A stretch of DNA of 6,474 bases, taken from NCBI GenBank assembly GCA_023253795.1, contig JALRFG010000112.1, forward strand, positions 1 through 6,474, given 5' to 3'. Positions within the stretch are counted from its first letter, which is position 1. Each line of letters opens with the position of its first letter. Below are positions 1 through 6,474 of the stretch, in pieces. Made by a program: the position numbers and the translations under genes. The DNA is from Methylocystis sp. (GTDB taxonomy: Bacteria > Pseudomonadota > Alphaproteobacteria > Rhizobiales > Beijerinckiaceae). The notes beneath the pieces are model-generated. The model was not told the origin of the DNA. It did not search any database and saw only the letters and a program-made list of their open reading frames with translations.

Positions 1-163
1 CTTTGCGCCATCTGAACCTCAGACACCGTCCGCTCCTTGGTTTGCGTCCGCGAGATTGCATATTTCCGGCGGCGGGCCAAGTTTGGGGCGGCGCGGCGTG
101 GACGCCCGGATCTATCGTCCAAAAACGCCATGCCGGCGACGCCCCAACACGTCACTGATATTT

Positions 164-193
164 TTGTTAAACCTTCATCGCCGGGATGATACT
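164..193 (+). promoter_or_regulatory. Candidate sigma-70 type promoter for the DUF3124-recF pair
   Basis: A TTGTTA hexamer at 164-169 (4 of 6 to TTGACA) and a GATACT hexamer at 188-193 (4 of 6 to TATAAT) are separated by 18 bp. They sit at the AT-rich end of an otherwise GC-rich leader. Transcription would begin near position 200, which leaves room for the ATGs at 219 and 237 but excludes the one at 186. Two 4-of-6 matches can arise by chance, so this is only a candidate. Confidence 0.25.
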
Positions 194-225
194 GTTCGCC
201 ACAACTCAAGATTCTCGAATGGCTC

Positions 226-229
226 AGGT
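226..229 (+). promoter_or_regulatory. Ribosome binding site that favours the start at 237
   Basis: AGGT at 226-229 lies 7 nt before the ATG at 237, a normal Shine-Dalgarno distance. The ATG at 219 has no purine-rich stretch before it. The ATG at 186 has only a GGG directly against it. Together with the signal peptide that begins at 237, this decides the preferred start. Confidence 0.45.
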
Positions 230-236
230 AAACCCC

Positions 237-779
237 ATGCGGCGCGCGATATGGGCGAGACACATTCCGCACTGTCTCGCCGCTTTTTCACTTCTTCTGG
301 CGCCACATGTCGCCGATGCGCGACCCGCTGCGCAGCAGCAGCTTGTCGTCAGCCCTGATGCGACCATGCCCGCCCCCGCGCCCGGCCCGGCCACCAATGG
401 CCGCACGCTGGTCACGGCGCCCTCTGCGCTTGTCGGCCAGGGCGGCGCAACCCGCCTGAATTTTTCTGGCGCGCTGTCGATCCACAACGCTTCCGCGAGC
501 CATGCGCTGACAATCGAAAAAATCGATTATCGCAATGACGCCGGCGCCCTGATCGAAAGCTATCTCGACGCGCCCATCACCCTGAAGCCCTACGCCTCCG
601 TGCAGGTGGTGATCGCGCAGGATGATATGCGCGGCGGCCCCGGCGCCAGCTTCACCATTGACTGGGCGATCCCGCAGGGCGCCGACGAGCCGGTGGTCGA
701 GGCCTTCATCGCCTCCTTTATCGGCACGCATAGCTATAGCTTCACGACCGCAGGCCGGCGCGTGGCGCGCCCGCAGTAA
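237..779 (+). CDS. Exported DUF3124-type protein of unknown function
   Basis: The 180-residue product begins with a Sec-type signal peptide: basic residues at 2-3 and 8, a hydrophobic stretch at about 13-22, and a VADA site with likely cleavage after Ala28. There is no lipobox. Residues about 32-60 form a Pro/Ala-rich linker. Residues about 72-177 match the DUF3124 pattern as I remember it: a beta-rich domain with LSIHN (80-84), a YLDAPITL segment (109-116), GGPGASF (133-139) followed by IDW, and EPVVEAF (151-157). The mature protein is probably periplasmic. No catalytic residues are evident and the family's function is unknown, so I assign none. Longer starts at 186 and 219 are in frame, but would bury the signal peptide behind 17 or 6 extra residues. 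The stop precedes recF by 3 nt, suggesting co-transcription. The family call rests on recall, not a search. Confidence 0.68.
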   Translation: MRRAIWARHIPHCLAAFSLLLAPHVADARPAAQQQLVVSPDATMPAPAPGPATNGRTLVTAPSALVGQGGATRLNFSGALSIHNASASHALTIEKIDYRNDAGALIESYLDAPITLKPYASVQVVIAQDDMRGGPGASFTIDWAIPQGADEPVVEAFIASFIGTHSYSFTTAGRRVARPQ

Positions 780-782
780 GTC

Positions 783-1904
783 ATGGCGCTTCTCCTGCCG
801 CGCGTGCGTCGGCTCACGCTGGCCAATTTCCGCTCCTATACGCAAGCGCGCTGCGAGATCGACGGCGCGCTGGTGGTGCTGGTTGGCGAAAACGGCGCCG
901 GCAAGACCAATGTGCTGGAAGCCTTGTCGATGTTCTCCGCCGGTCGCGGTCTGCGCCGCGCCGATCTCGCCGAATGCGCGCGGCATGATGGCGATGGCGG
1001 CTACGCCGTCTCGATCGAACTCGCCAGCGACGATGCGACGACGCAACTCGGCCACGGACTCGCCGCCGATGGCGAACGTCAGTTTCGCATCGAACGCGCG
1101 CCCGTCTCCTCGGCGCGCGCCTTCGCCGATCATTTGCGCGTGTTGTGGCTGACGCCTGCTATGGACGGGCTTTTCGCCGGACCGGCCGGCGATCGTCGTC
1201 GTTATCTCGATCGCCTCGCGCTCGGCGTCGACGCCGATCATGGCGGGCGCGTCAGCCGACTGGAGCGGGCGCTGCGCAATCGTAACCGGCTGCTCGAAGA
1301 AGGCGTCGCCGATCGCCGCTGGCTCGACGCCGCCGAACTGGAAATCGCCGCGCTGGGCGTCGCCGTGGCGGCGGCGCGACGCGAGACGGTCTCGCGTCTT
1401 CAGACGATCATCGCCGCCGGCCGCGAGGGACCGTTCCCCTGGGCCGGGATCGCCATCGACGGCGAGGTCGAAACCCGGCTGGCGGAGGCGCCGGCGCTGG
1501 CGGTGGAGGAGTGGTTTCGTGACGCGCTGGCCGCGACGCGACGCCGTGACGCCGCCGCCGGCCGCACCCTCACCGGCCCGCAGACCAGCGATCTCGCCGT
1601 CCGCCATGGCCCCAGAGACGTCGCGGCGCGCGATTGCTCCACCGGCGAGCAAAAGGCCCTGCTGATGGGCCTCACCCTCGCCCACGCCCGCCTTGTGGCC
1701 GCCATGACCGGCCGCGCCCCGCTGGTGCTTCTCGATGAAGTGGCGGCGCATTTCGATCCGAAGCGCCGCGCCGCGCTTTATGACGAACTGGAGAAGCTCG
1801 GCGGGCATGTCTGGATGACCGGCGCCGATCCGGCGCTTTTCGAAACGCTCAAGGGCCGCGCGACCATGCTGTCAGTGACGTCGGGACGCATCGAACGCGT
1901 CTGA
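783..1904 (+). CDS. recF: DNA replication and repair protein RecF
   Basis: RecF is an SMC-like ATPase that binds single-strand gaps and, with RecO and RecR, helps load RecA for gap repair and restart of stalled forks. The 373-residue length is normal. The N-terminal RLTLANFRSY (10-19) is typical. Walker A is GENGAGKT (35-42). A conserved RecF block lies at 122-145 (LTP, then GDRRRYLDRL). The ABC signature is CSTGEQ (285-290), Walker B is LVLLDE (314-319), a D-loop AAHFD follows (321-325), and the switch segment is VWMTGAD (343-349). All ATPase elements are present, so the protein should be active. The start is fixed by an in-frame TAA only two codons upstream, which is the stop of the preceding gene. 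No convincing Shine-Dalgarno precedes the ATG, so translation probably depends on coupling to the upstream gene. The usual neighbour gyrB is displaced downstream by recQ. Confidence 0.97.
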   Translation: MALLLPRVRRLTLANFRSYTQARCEIDGALVVLVGENGAGKTNVLEALSMFSAGRGLRRADLAECARHDGDGGYAVSIELASDDATTQLGHGLAADGERQFRIERAPVSSARAFADHLRVLWLTPAMDGLFAGPAGDRRRYLDRLALGVDADHGGRVSRLERALRNRNRLLEEGVADRRWLDAAELEIAALGVAVAAARRETVSRLQTIIAAGREGPFPWAGIAIDGEVETRLAEAPALAVEEWFRDALAATRRRDAAAGRTLTGPQTSDLAVRHGPRDVAARDCSTGEQKALLMGLTLAHARLVAAMTGRAPLVLLDEVAAHFDPKRRAALYDELEKLGGHVWMTGADPALFETLKGRATMLSVTSGRIERV

Positions 1905-1965
1905 GACGTTTTAGGGGGATAAGCGCAAAAGCGCCGCGCCATCGCCGCGCATGTTCCGAAGAGCA

Positions 1966-1974
1966 TGCTAGACA
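1966..1974 (+). promoter_or_regulatory. Candidate extended -10 box for recQ
   Basis: TGCTAGACA at 1966-1974 fits an extended -10 (TGN followed by a TANANN-like hexamer), 6 nt before the recQ ATG. If used, transcription would start at or next to the A of the ATG and give a leaderless mRNA. That would explain why recQ has no Shine-Dalgarno. No good -35 lies 16-18 bp upstream. The rest of the 76-nt recF-recQ gap holds only a 4-bp GCGC/GCGC hairpin with an AAAA loop at 1923-1934, too short to be a terminator, so read-through from recF is also possible. Confidence 0.22.
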
Positions 1975-1980
1975 CGACGA

Positions 1981-3789
1981 ATGCCCGCTCTCCCGCCGCA
2001 AGCCAGCGCATTGCTGAAATCCGTATTCGGCTATGACGCCTTTCGGCCCGGACAGGCCGAGATCATCGCCGCCGTGCTGGAAGGCGGACCTGTGCTGGCG
2101 ATTATGCCGACCGGCAGCGGCAAATCGATGTGCTACCAATTGCCGGCGATGATCGAGGAAGGGCTGACGGTCGTCGTCTCGCCGCTCATCGCCCTGATGC
2201 GCGATCAGGTCCGCCAATTACATGCTCAGGGCGTCGCCGCCGCAACGCTGAACTCGGCCAATGCCGCCGATGAAAACGACGCCGCCCGTCGCGCGCTGCG
2301 CGCCGGCGAATTGCGATTGCTCTATGTGTCGCCAGAGCGATTGGCGCTCGATGGCGTCATCTCAGAATTGCGTCGCGCCCGTCCGCGCCGCCTCGCGATT
2401 GATGAAGCGCATTGCGTTTCGGAATGGGGACACGACTTCCGCCCCGAATATCGCGAGATCGGCCGCGTCGCCGAAGCGCTCGGCAATGTGCAGGTGATTG
2501 GCCTGACAGCCACAGCCGACGCCGCCACGCGCGCCGATATCGCCCAGCGTTTGTTTCCGTCGCCGCCCAAACTGTTTCTGCATAGTTTTGACAGACCCAA
2601 CATCGCGCTCAATTTTGCGCTCAAGAATCAACCGCGCCGACAGCTGACGCGTTTTCTAGAACGCCACAAGGGCGAAAGCGGCATCGTCTATTGCGCGTCA
2701 CGCCAGCGCACAGAAGATCTGGCGGAATATTTCCGCACGCAGGGACATGACGCGCTCGCCTATCACGCCGGACTTGATCAGGAGACGCGCAATCGAAATC
2801 AGGATCGCTTTTTGCAGGATGATGGCGTCGTCGCGGTAGCGACCATCGCTTTCGGCATGGGCGTCAACAAGCCGGATGTGCGCTTCGTCGCGCATGCCGA
2901 TATGCCGTCATCCGTCGAGAGCTATTATCAGGAGATCGGTCGCGCCGGTCGCGATGGTCTGCCCGCCGACACGCTGACGCTCTACAGTCTCGACGATATG
3001 GCCTTTCGGCGCCGACGTATCGACGAGCGGGAAATCGACGAAGCGCAGCGCCGGATCGAACATGAGCGCTTCTCCGCGCTCGCGATGCTGTGCGAGAGTC
3101 CGGTCTGTCGACGGCAAACGCTCTTGTCCTATTTTGCGGAAGACGCCCAGCCTTGCGGCAAATGCGACGTCTGCTCTGGCGCTGTCGCGGTTTTTGACGG
3201 GCTGATCACGGCGCAGAAAGCGCTTTCCGCCGTCTATCGCACCGGTCAGCGTTTCGGCGCCGGCCACCTTGCCGATGTGCTGACTGGCGCGGCGACGGAA
3301 GCGGTGCAGCGGCATGGACATGACGGGCTCAAAACCTTCGGCGTCGGCAAGGAGTTTGGCAAAGCGGCATGGGCTTCGATCCTGCGTCAACTCTTCGCCG
3401 CCGGCGCGCTGCGCACGGCCAGCGCCGAACATGGCGGCTTTGCGTTGACGGAGAAAGGCGAGGCGATCCTGCTCGGCCGCAATCAGATCATGCTGCGCAG
3501 CGACCCGCTGACGCCGCGCGAACGCGGCGGCGATCGCCGTCGCGCCACTGCGACGCAAGATGCGGACGCCGATGGCCTCCTCGCCGCGCTCAAGCGTCGT
3601 CGGCTGGAGCTGGCCCATGAGGAAGGCGTGCCCGCCTATGTGATTTTCGCCGATCGCACGCTGATCGACATGGCCGAAAAACGTCCCGCAACGCTCGACG
3701 AGATGCTCGACGTCCACGGCGTCGGCGAGCGCAAACTGGCCCGCTATGGCGACGCCTTTCTGGAGACGCTGGCGCAGGCGCTGCGCTAG
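1981..3789 (+). CDS. recQ: ATP-dependent DNA helicase RecQ
   Basis: RecQ is a 3'-5' superfamily 2 DNA helicase that unwinds DNA for RecFOR recombination and clears aberrant joints. The 602 residues carry the complete bacterial architecture. Helicase core: motif 0 FGYDAFRPGQ (16-25), Walker A PTGSGKS (43-49), motif Ia SPLIALMRDQ (67-76), DEAH (141-144) followed by the aromatic-rich loop (145-157), motif III LTATAD (175-180), motif V around AFGMG (290-294), and motif VI QEIGRAGRDG (317-326). The RQC zinc site has Cys376, Cys392, Cys395 and Cys398, with a winged helix to about 500. A linker of about 25 residues, rich in Arg and Asp, leads to an HRDC domain (about 532-600) with the helix-hairpin-like LDVHGVGERKLARYG. 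The start cannot lie further upstream because TAG at 1969-1971 is in frame and no ATG, GTG or TTG lies between. No Shine-Dalgarno is visible. Confidence 0.97.
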   Translation: MPALPPQASALLKSVFGYDAFRPGQAEIIAAVLEGGPVLAIMPTGSGKSMCYQLPAMIEEGLTVVVSPLIALMRDQVRQLHAQGVAAATLNSANAADENDAARRALRAGELRLLYVSPERLALDGVISELRRARPRRLAIDEAHCVSEWGHDFRPEYREIGRVAEALGNVQVIGLTATADAATRADIAQRLFPSPPKLFLHSFDRPNIALNFALKNQPRRQLTRFLERHKGESGIVYCASRQRTEDLAEYFRTQGHDALAYHAGLDQETRNRNQDRFLQDDGVVAVATIAFGMGVNKPDVRFVAHADMPSSVESYYQEIGRAGRDGLPADTLTLYSLDDMAFRRRRIDEREIDEAQRRIEHERFSALAMLCESPVCRRQTLLSYFAEDAQPCGKCDVCSGAVAVFDGLITAQKALSAVYRTGQRFGAGHLADVLTGAATEAVQRHGHDGLKTFGVGKEFGKAAWASILRQLFAAGALRTASAEHGGFALTEKGEAILLGRNQIMLRSDPLTPRERGGDRRRATATQDADADGLLAALKRRRLELAHEEGVPAYVIFADRTLIDMAEKRPATLDEMLDVHGVGERKLARYGDAFLETLAQALR

Positions 3790-3812
3790 AAGCGGACGAC
3801 AGGCTTCGGGAG

Positions 3813-3852
3813 CCGCAATTTAGGCGGAAAGTCTGTGCGAAACCCGCAATTT
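3813..3852 (+). repeat. 9-bp direct repeat pair upstream of gyrB
   Basis: CCGCAATTT occurs at 3813-3821 and again at 3844-3852, so the copies begin 31 bp apart, about three helical turns. Both copies also share an A two bases before the repeat. The second ends 26 bp before the TAGAAT hexamer, just upstream of where a -35 would lie. The position suits a paired binding site for a regulator of gyrB, but no known factor is recognised. Confidence 0.4.
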
Positions 3853-3878
3853 CCGTGCTTTTTGGGGCCAATCCGGGG

Positions 3879-3884
3879 TAGAAT
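3879..3884 (+). promoter_or_regulatory. Candidate -10 box for gyrB
   Basis: TAGAAT at 3879-3884 matches TATAAT at 5 of 6 positions and lies 50 bp before the gyrB ATG, giving a leader of about 43 nt. No strong -35 is found at the right distance; TGCTTT at 3856-3861 has a 17-bp spacer but matches TTGACA poorly. A gyrB-specific promoter is plausible because the gene is usually regulated separately and the recQ-gyrB gap is 144 nt. Confidence 0.35.
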
Positions 3885-3900
3885 TCCGCCCACGAATCAA

Positions 3901-3916
3901 GGGCCGGAGAAGGCCC
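3901..3916 (+). other. Small hairpin with a purine-rich loop in the gyrB leader
   Basis: GGGCC (3901-3905) and GGCCC (3912-3916) form a perfect 5-bp GC stem around a GGAGAA loop. The loop resembles a Shine-Dalgarno but ends 22 nt before the ATG, too far for direct use. The closer AGG at 3927-3929 is only 4 nt from the ATG. The hairpin might shape initiation or mRNA stability, but in GC-rich DNA such stems also occur by chance. Confidence 0.3.
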
Positions 3917-3933
3917 GCAAACCCTCAGGCGAA

Positions 3934-6372
3934 ATGACCGACAACGAGAAGCTGAACGACGACCCGGCCGCCTATGGCGCAGAGTCCATCAAGGTGCTGC
4001 GCGGTCTCGACGCGGTGCGCAAGCGTCCGGGCATGTATATCGGCGACACCGATGACGGCACCGGCCTGCACCACATGGTCTATGAGGTCGTCGACAACGC
4101 CATCGACGAAGCGCTCGCCGGCCACGCCACCCGCGTCACCGTTACGCTGAACGCCGACGGCTCCTGCACCGTCACCGACAACGGCCGCGGCATTCCGACC
4201 GACATCCATCCCGAAGAAGGCGTCTCGGCGGCCGAGGTCATCATGACCCAGCTCCACGCCGGCGGTAAATTCGACCAGAACTCCTACAAGGTTTCCGGCG
4301 GTCTGCACGGCGTCGGCGTTTCGGTCGTCAATGCGCTGTCGGTGTGGCTGAAGCTGCGCATCTGGCGCGGCGGCAAAGAACACGCCATGCGTTTCGAAAA
4401 TGGCGATGCGGTCGAGAAACTCGCCGTCGTCGGCGACGCGCCGGTTGACGACGGCGTCGTCAAGCGCGGCACGGAAGTCACCTTCCTGCCCTCGCCCGCC
4501 ACTTTCACCATGGTCGAATTCGACTATGCGACGATTGAACACCGGCTGCGCGAACTCGCCTTCCTCAACTCCGGCGTGCGCATCATTCTCACCGATGCAC
4601 GTCATGCCGAAGTGAAGCAGGAAGAGCTGTTTTATGAGGGCGGTCTTGAGGCTTTTGTGCGCTGGCTCGATCGCGCCAAATCGCCGCTCGTCTCCGCGCC
4701 GATCATCATCGCCGGCCAACGCGAGCACATCAGCGTCGAAGTCGCGTTGTGGTGGAACGACAGCTATCACGAGAATGTTCTGGCCTTCACCAATAACATT
4801 CCGCAGCGCGACGGCGGCACCCATCTGGCCGGCTTCCGCGCCGCGCTGACTCGCCAGATCACCGGCTACGCCGAAAGCTCCGGCCTCACCAAACGCGAAA
4901 AAGTTGATCTCTCCGGCGACGATTGTCGCGAGGGCCTGACCTGCGTGCTCTCGGTGAAAGTGCCGGACCCGAAATTCTCGTCGCAGACCAAGGACAAGCT
5001 GGTCTCTTCCGAAGTGCGGCCGGCGGTTGAAAACGTCGTCAATGAAATTCTCGGCCAATGGCTGGAGGAAAATCCCGGCGAGGCGAAACACGTCGTCTCC
5101 AAGGTGGTTGAAGCCGCCGCCGCGCGCGAAGCGGCGCGCAAGGCGCGCGAACTCACGCGCCGCAAGGGCGCGCTCGACGTCGCCAATCTGCCCGGCAAGC
5201 TCGCCGATTGTCAGGAACGCGATCCGGCCAAGGCGGAACTCTTCATCGTCGAGGGCGACTCCGCCGGCGGCACCGCCAAACAGGGACGCGACCGCGCCTA
5301 TCAGGCGGTGTTGCCGTTGCGCGGCAAAATATTGAACGTCGAACGCGCGCGTTTCGATAAAATGCTGTCGTCGGAACAGATCGGCACGCTAATCACCGCG
5401 ATGGGCACCGGCATCGGCCGCGATGAATTCAACGTCGACAAGCTGCGCTATCACAAGATCATCATCATGACCGACGCCGACGTCGACGGCGCTCATATTC
5501 GCACGCTGATCCTGACGTTCTTCTATCGGCAAATGCCGGAACTGATCGAGCGCGGCCATATCTTCATCGCCCAGGCGCCGCTCTATAAAGTGACCAAGGG
5601 CAAGTCGTCGCAATATCTCAAGGATGAGCGCGCGCTGGAAGATTATCTGATCGACAGCCTGCTTGACGGCGCCGTGCTGCGCGCCGGTTCCGAGGATCGC
5701 GCCGGCGCCGATCTGCGCCGCGTGCTGGAAGATGCGCGCGCGTTCCGCACCGTGATGGGCAGCCTGCATTCGCGCTATGACCGTCATGTTGTCGAACAGG
5801 CGGCGATGGCCGGCGCGCTTGGCCCCTATGGCGAGGATATCGCCAAAGCGACGGCGCTCGCCGAAGCGACAGCGCAGCGTCTCGACGCCATCGCCGAAGA
5901 AACCGAACGCGGCTGGCGCGGCGCCCCGCGCGACGGCGGCTATGTCTTCACCCGCACGCTGCGCGGCGTGACGCAGGCGGTGATCCTTGATGCGGCGATG
6001 CTCAACTCCAGTGAAGCGCGCAAGCTGCATGAACGCGCCGAGAGCCTGCGCGATGTCTTCTCTGCGCCGGCGACGCTGATCCGCCGTGGCGACGAAGCAT
6101 CGCTCGCCGGCCCGATTGCGCTCTACGAAGCGATGAACGCCATCGGCCGCAAGGGCCTGACCATCCAGCGCTACAAGGGCCTTGGCGAAATGAACGCCGA
6201 ACAGCTCTGGGAAACGACGCTCGACCCGACCTATCGCTCGATGCTGAAGGTCGAAATCGACCAGGCCGACACCGCCGACGATATCTTCACCAAGCTGATG
6301 GGCGAAGTCGTCGAACCAAGGCGCGACTTTATCGTTGAGAACGCGCTGAACGTGGCGAATTTGGACGTCTGA
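3934..6372 (+). CDS. gyrB: DNA gyrase subunit B
   Basis: GyrB is the ATPase subunit of the A2B2 topoisomerase that introduces negative supercoils. Its 812 residues match the usual length. The GHKL ATPase domain (about 1-230) has catalytic Glu51 and Asn55 in EVVDNAIDEA, Asp82 in TDNGRGIP, and the lid GGLHGVGVSVVNAL (122-135). Arg145 corresponds to E. coli Arg136, the aminocoumarin contact. The transducer carries QTKDKLVSSEV with Gln351 and Lys353. The TOPRIM domain has EGDSAGG with Glu440, PLRGK (461-465), and TDADVDG with Asp514 and Asp516, the metal ligands. The region at about 560-735 is the insert typical of Gram-negative GyrB, followed by QRYKGLGEMN (745-754). About six extra residues lie between Arg145 and Thr180 relative to E. 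coli. The frame is open from a GTG at 3835, but the added 33 residues are unlike GyrB, so the ATG at 3934 is chosen. All key residues are present. Confidence 0.98.
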   Translation: MTDNEKLNDDPAAYGAESIKVLRGLDAVRKRPGMYIGDTDDGTGLHHMVYEVVDNAIDEALAGHATRVTVTLNADGSCTVTDNGRGIPTDIHPEEGVSAAEVIMTQLHAGGKFDQNSYKVSGGLHGVGVSVVNALSVWLKLRIWRGGKEHAMRFENGDAVEKLAVVGDAPVDDGVVKRGTEVTFLPSPATFTMVEFDYATIEHRLRELAFLNSGVRIILTDARHAEVKQEELFYEGGLEAFVRWLDRAKSPLVSAPIIIAGQREHISVEVALWWNDSYHENVLAFTNNIPQRDGGTHLAGFRAALTRQITGYAESSGLTKREKVDLSGDDCREGLTCVLSVKVPDPKFSSQTKDKLVSSEVRPAVENVVNEILGQWLEENPGEAKHVVSKVVEAAAAREAARKARELTRRKGALDVANLPGKLADCQERDPAKAELFIVEGDSAGGTAKQGRDRAYQAVLPLRGKILNVERARFDKMLSSEQIGTLITAMGTGIGRDEFNVDKLRYHKIIIMTDADVDGAHIRTLILTFFYRQMPELIERGHIFIAQAPLYKVTKGKSSQYLKDERALEDYLIDSLLDGAVLRAGSEDRAGADLRRVLEDARAFRTVMGSLHSRYDRHVVEQAAMAGALGPYGEDIAKATALAEATAQRLDAIAEETERGWRGAPRDGGYVFTRTLRGVTQAVILDAAMLNSSEARKLHERAESLRDVFSAPATLIRRGDEASLAGPIALYEAMNAIGRKGLTIQRYKGLGEMNAEQLWETTLDPTYRSMLKVEIDQADTADDIFTKLMGEVVEPRRDFIVENALNVANLDV

Positions 6373-6392
6373 GACACTAACGCTTCACGTTC

Positions 6393-6431
6393 GCGCTCGT
6401 CACCCTGAAACAAGTTCAGGGTGACGAGCGC
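6393..6431 (+). repeat. Perfect 17-bp-stem palindrome after gyrB, possible terminator
   Basis: GCGCTCGTCACCCTGAA (6393-6409) pairs without mismatch to its reverse complement at 6415-6431 across a 5-nt ACAAG loop. It starts 20 nt after the gyrB stop. No T-run follows on either strand, so it is not a classical intrinsic terminator, although so stable a stem could stop transcription or protect the gyrB mRNA 3' end. The CCTGAA-ACAAG-TTCAGG core is one I recall as a dispersed intergenic palindrome of alphaproteobacterial genomes; read in reverse it gives the spurious peptide VTLNLFQG often seen in false ORFs. Confidence 0.75.
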
Positions 6432-6474
6432 TATTAAGTTAGCTCCTTCTTGCAAAACCCGGCGTTCCCGGCAT
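6432..6474. other. Right-edge sequence with no supported gene
   Basis: The last 43 nt hold no start with a ribosome site. On the minus strand one frame is open from the right edge and closes with a stop at 6439-6441, so the tail of a convergent gene is possible, but about 11 codons are too few to judge. Confidence 0.4.

Larger units (their letters stand above)
1..236. other. Non-coding leader upstream of the DUF3124 gene
   Basis: I see no supported gene here. Reading frame 1 closes with TGA at 13-15, but the four codons before it do not resemble the usual end of DnaN (a Met-Pro-Met-Arg-Val type tail), so no upstream gene can be named. One frame stays open from the left edge, but its translation is rich in Arg, Pro and Ser, resembles no family I know, and runs into the downstream gene out of frame. 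A short GC-rich inverted repeat at about 95-106 has a loop too small to weigh much. The AT-rich stretch at 157-171 is the most promoter-like part. Confidence 0.6.

Noticed and set aside
161..177. CtrA-like half site (TTAAACC) in the leader
   Set aside because: Only one half is present; the second TTAA at the expected spacing is missing.
56..358. A 100-codon + strand frame crossing the leader and the start of the DUF3124 gene
   Set aside because: It starts with TTG, is Arg-rich, has no family resemblance and overlaps the better supported signal-peptide gene in another frame.
288..1808. A 506-codon open frame on the minus strand opposite the DUF3124 gene and recF
   Set aside because: It is the antisense shadow of high-GC coding DNA, with composition rich in Arg, Ala and Gly and no recognisable domain, while the + strand encodes a fully conserved RecF.
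1953..1967. Possible alphaproteobacterial LexA box (GTTC-N7-GTTC) before recQ
   Set aside because: GTTC at 1953-1956 is followed after 7 nt by CATG, which matches the second half-site at only one position.
3529..3538. GGCGATCGCC palindrome inside recQ, resembling the cyanobacterial HIP1 motif
   Set aside because: It is a single copy within coding sequence in GC-rich DNA and carries no special meaning here.
2908..3717. A 269-codon minus-strand open frame opposite recQ
   Set aside because: It is an antisense shadow lying over the RQC and HRDC coding region, with no ribosome site or domain signal.
3802..3814. Hairpin after recQ as an intrinsic terminator
   Set aside because: The stem is only 4 bp (GGCT/AGCC) and is not followed by a T-run, so it is not convincing.
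3925..5091. A 388-codon open frame on the minus strand opposite gyrB
   Set aside because: It mirrors gyrB codons, matches no family I recognise and covers a conserved ATPase domain on the + strand.
6231..6455. A minus-strand frame covering the end of gyrB and the palindrome
   Set aside because: Its readable part comes from the palindrome (VTLNLFQG), a known source of false ORFs, and the rest is gyrB antisense.

Overview
The window is high-GC, gap-free housekeeping DNA, most likely from an alphaproteobacterium of the Rhizobiales type. GyrB is full length (about 812 residues) and carries wording typical of that class, and the palindrome after gyrB has a core I recall as common in alphaproteobacterial genomes. 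I cannot name the genus from sequence alone. All four genes lie on the + strand and look intact.

Layout. Positions 1-236 are non-coding leader with one weak promoter candidate. Positions 237-779 encode a small exported protein of the DUF3124 type with no known function. Its stop is followed after only 3 nt, and in the same reading frame, by recF (783-1904). A 76-nt gap leads to recQ (1981-3789). A 144-nt gap with a 9-bp direct repeat, a possible -10 box and a small hairpin leads to gyrB (3934-6372). A 17-bp perfect-stem palindrome lies 20 nt after gyrB, and the last 43 nt show no supported gene.

How the genes work together. RecF and RecQ both belong to the RecFOR route of single-strand gap repair: RecQ unwinds DNA and RecF helps load RecA at gaps. 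GyrB is the ATPase subunit of DNA gyrase, which removes positive supercoils ahead of forks and helicases. recF next to gyrB is the remnant of the widespread dnaA-dnaN-recF-gyrB order. Here recQ sits between recF and gyrB, and an exported-protein gene stands directly before recF. Neither dnaA nor dnaN is visible in the window.

I found no mobile element, CRISPR array, RNA gene or evident new system. The points worth a second look are the same-frame, 3-nt junction between the DUF3124 gene and recF, the placement of recQ, the regulatory structure before gyrB, a possibly leaderless recQ start, and the terminal palindrome.
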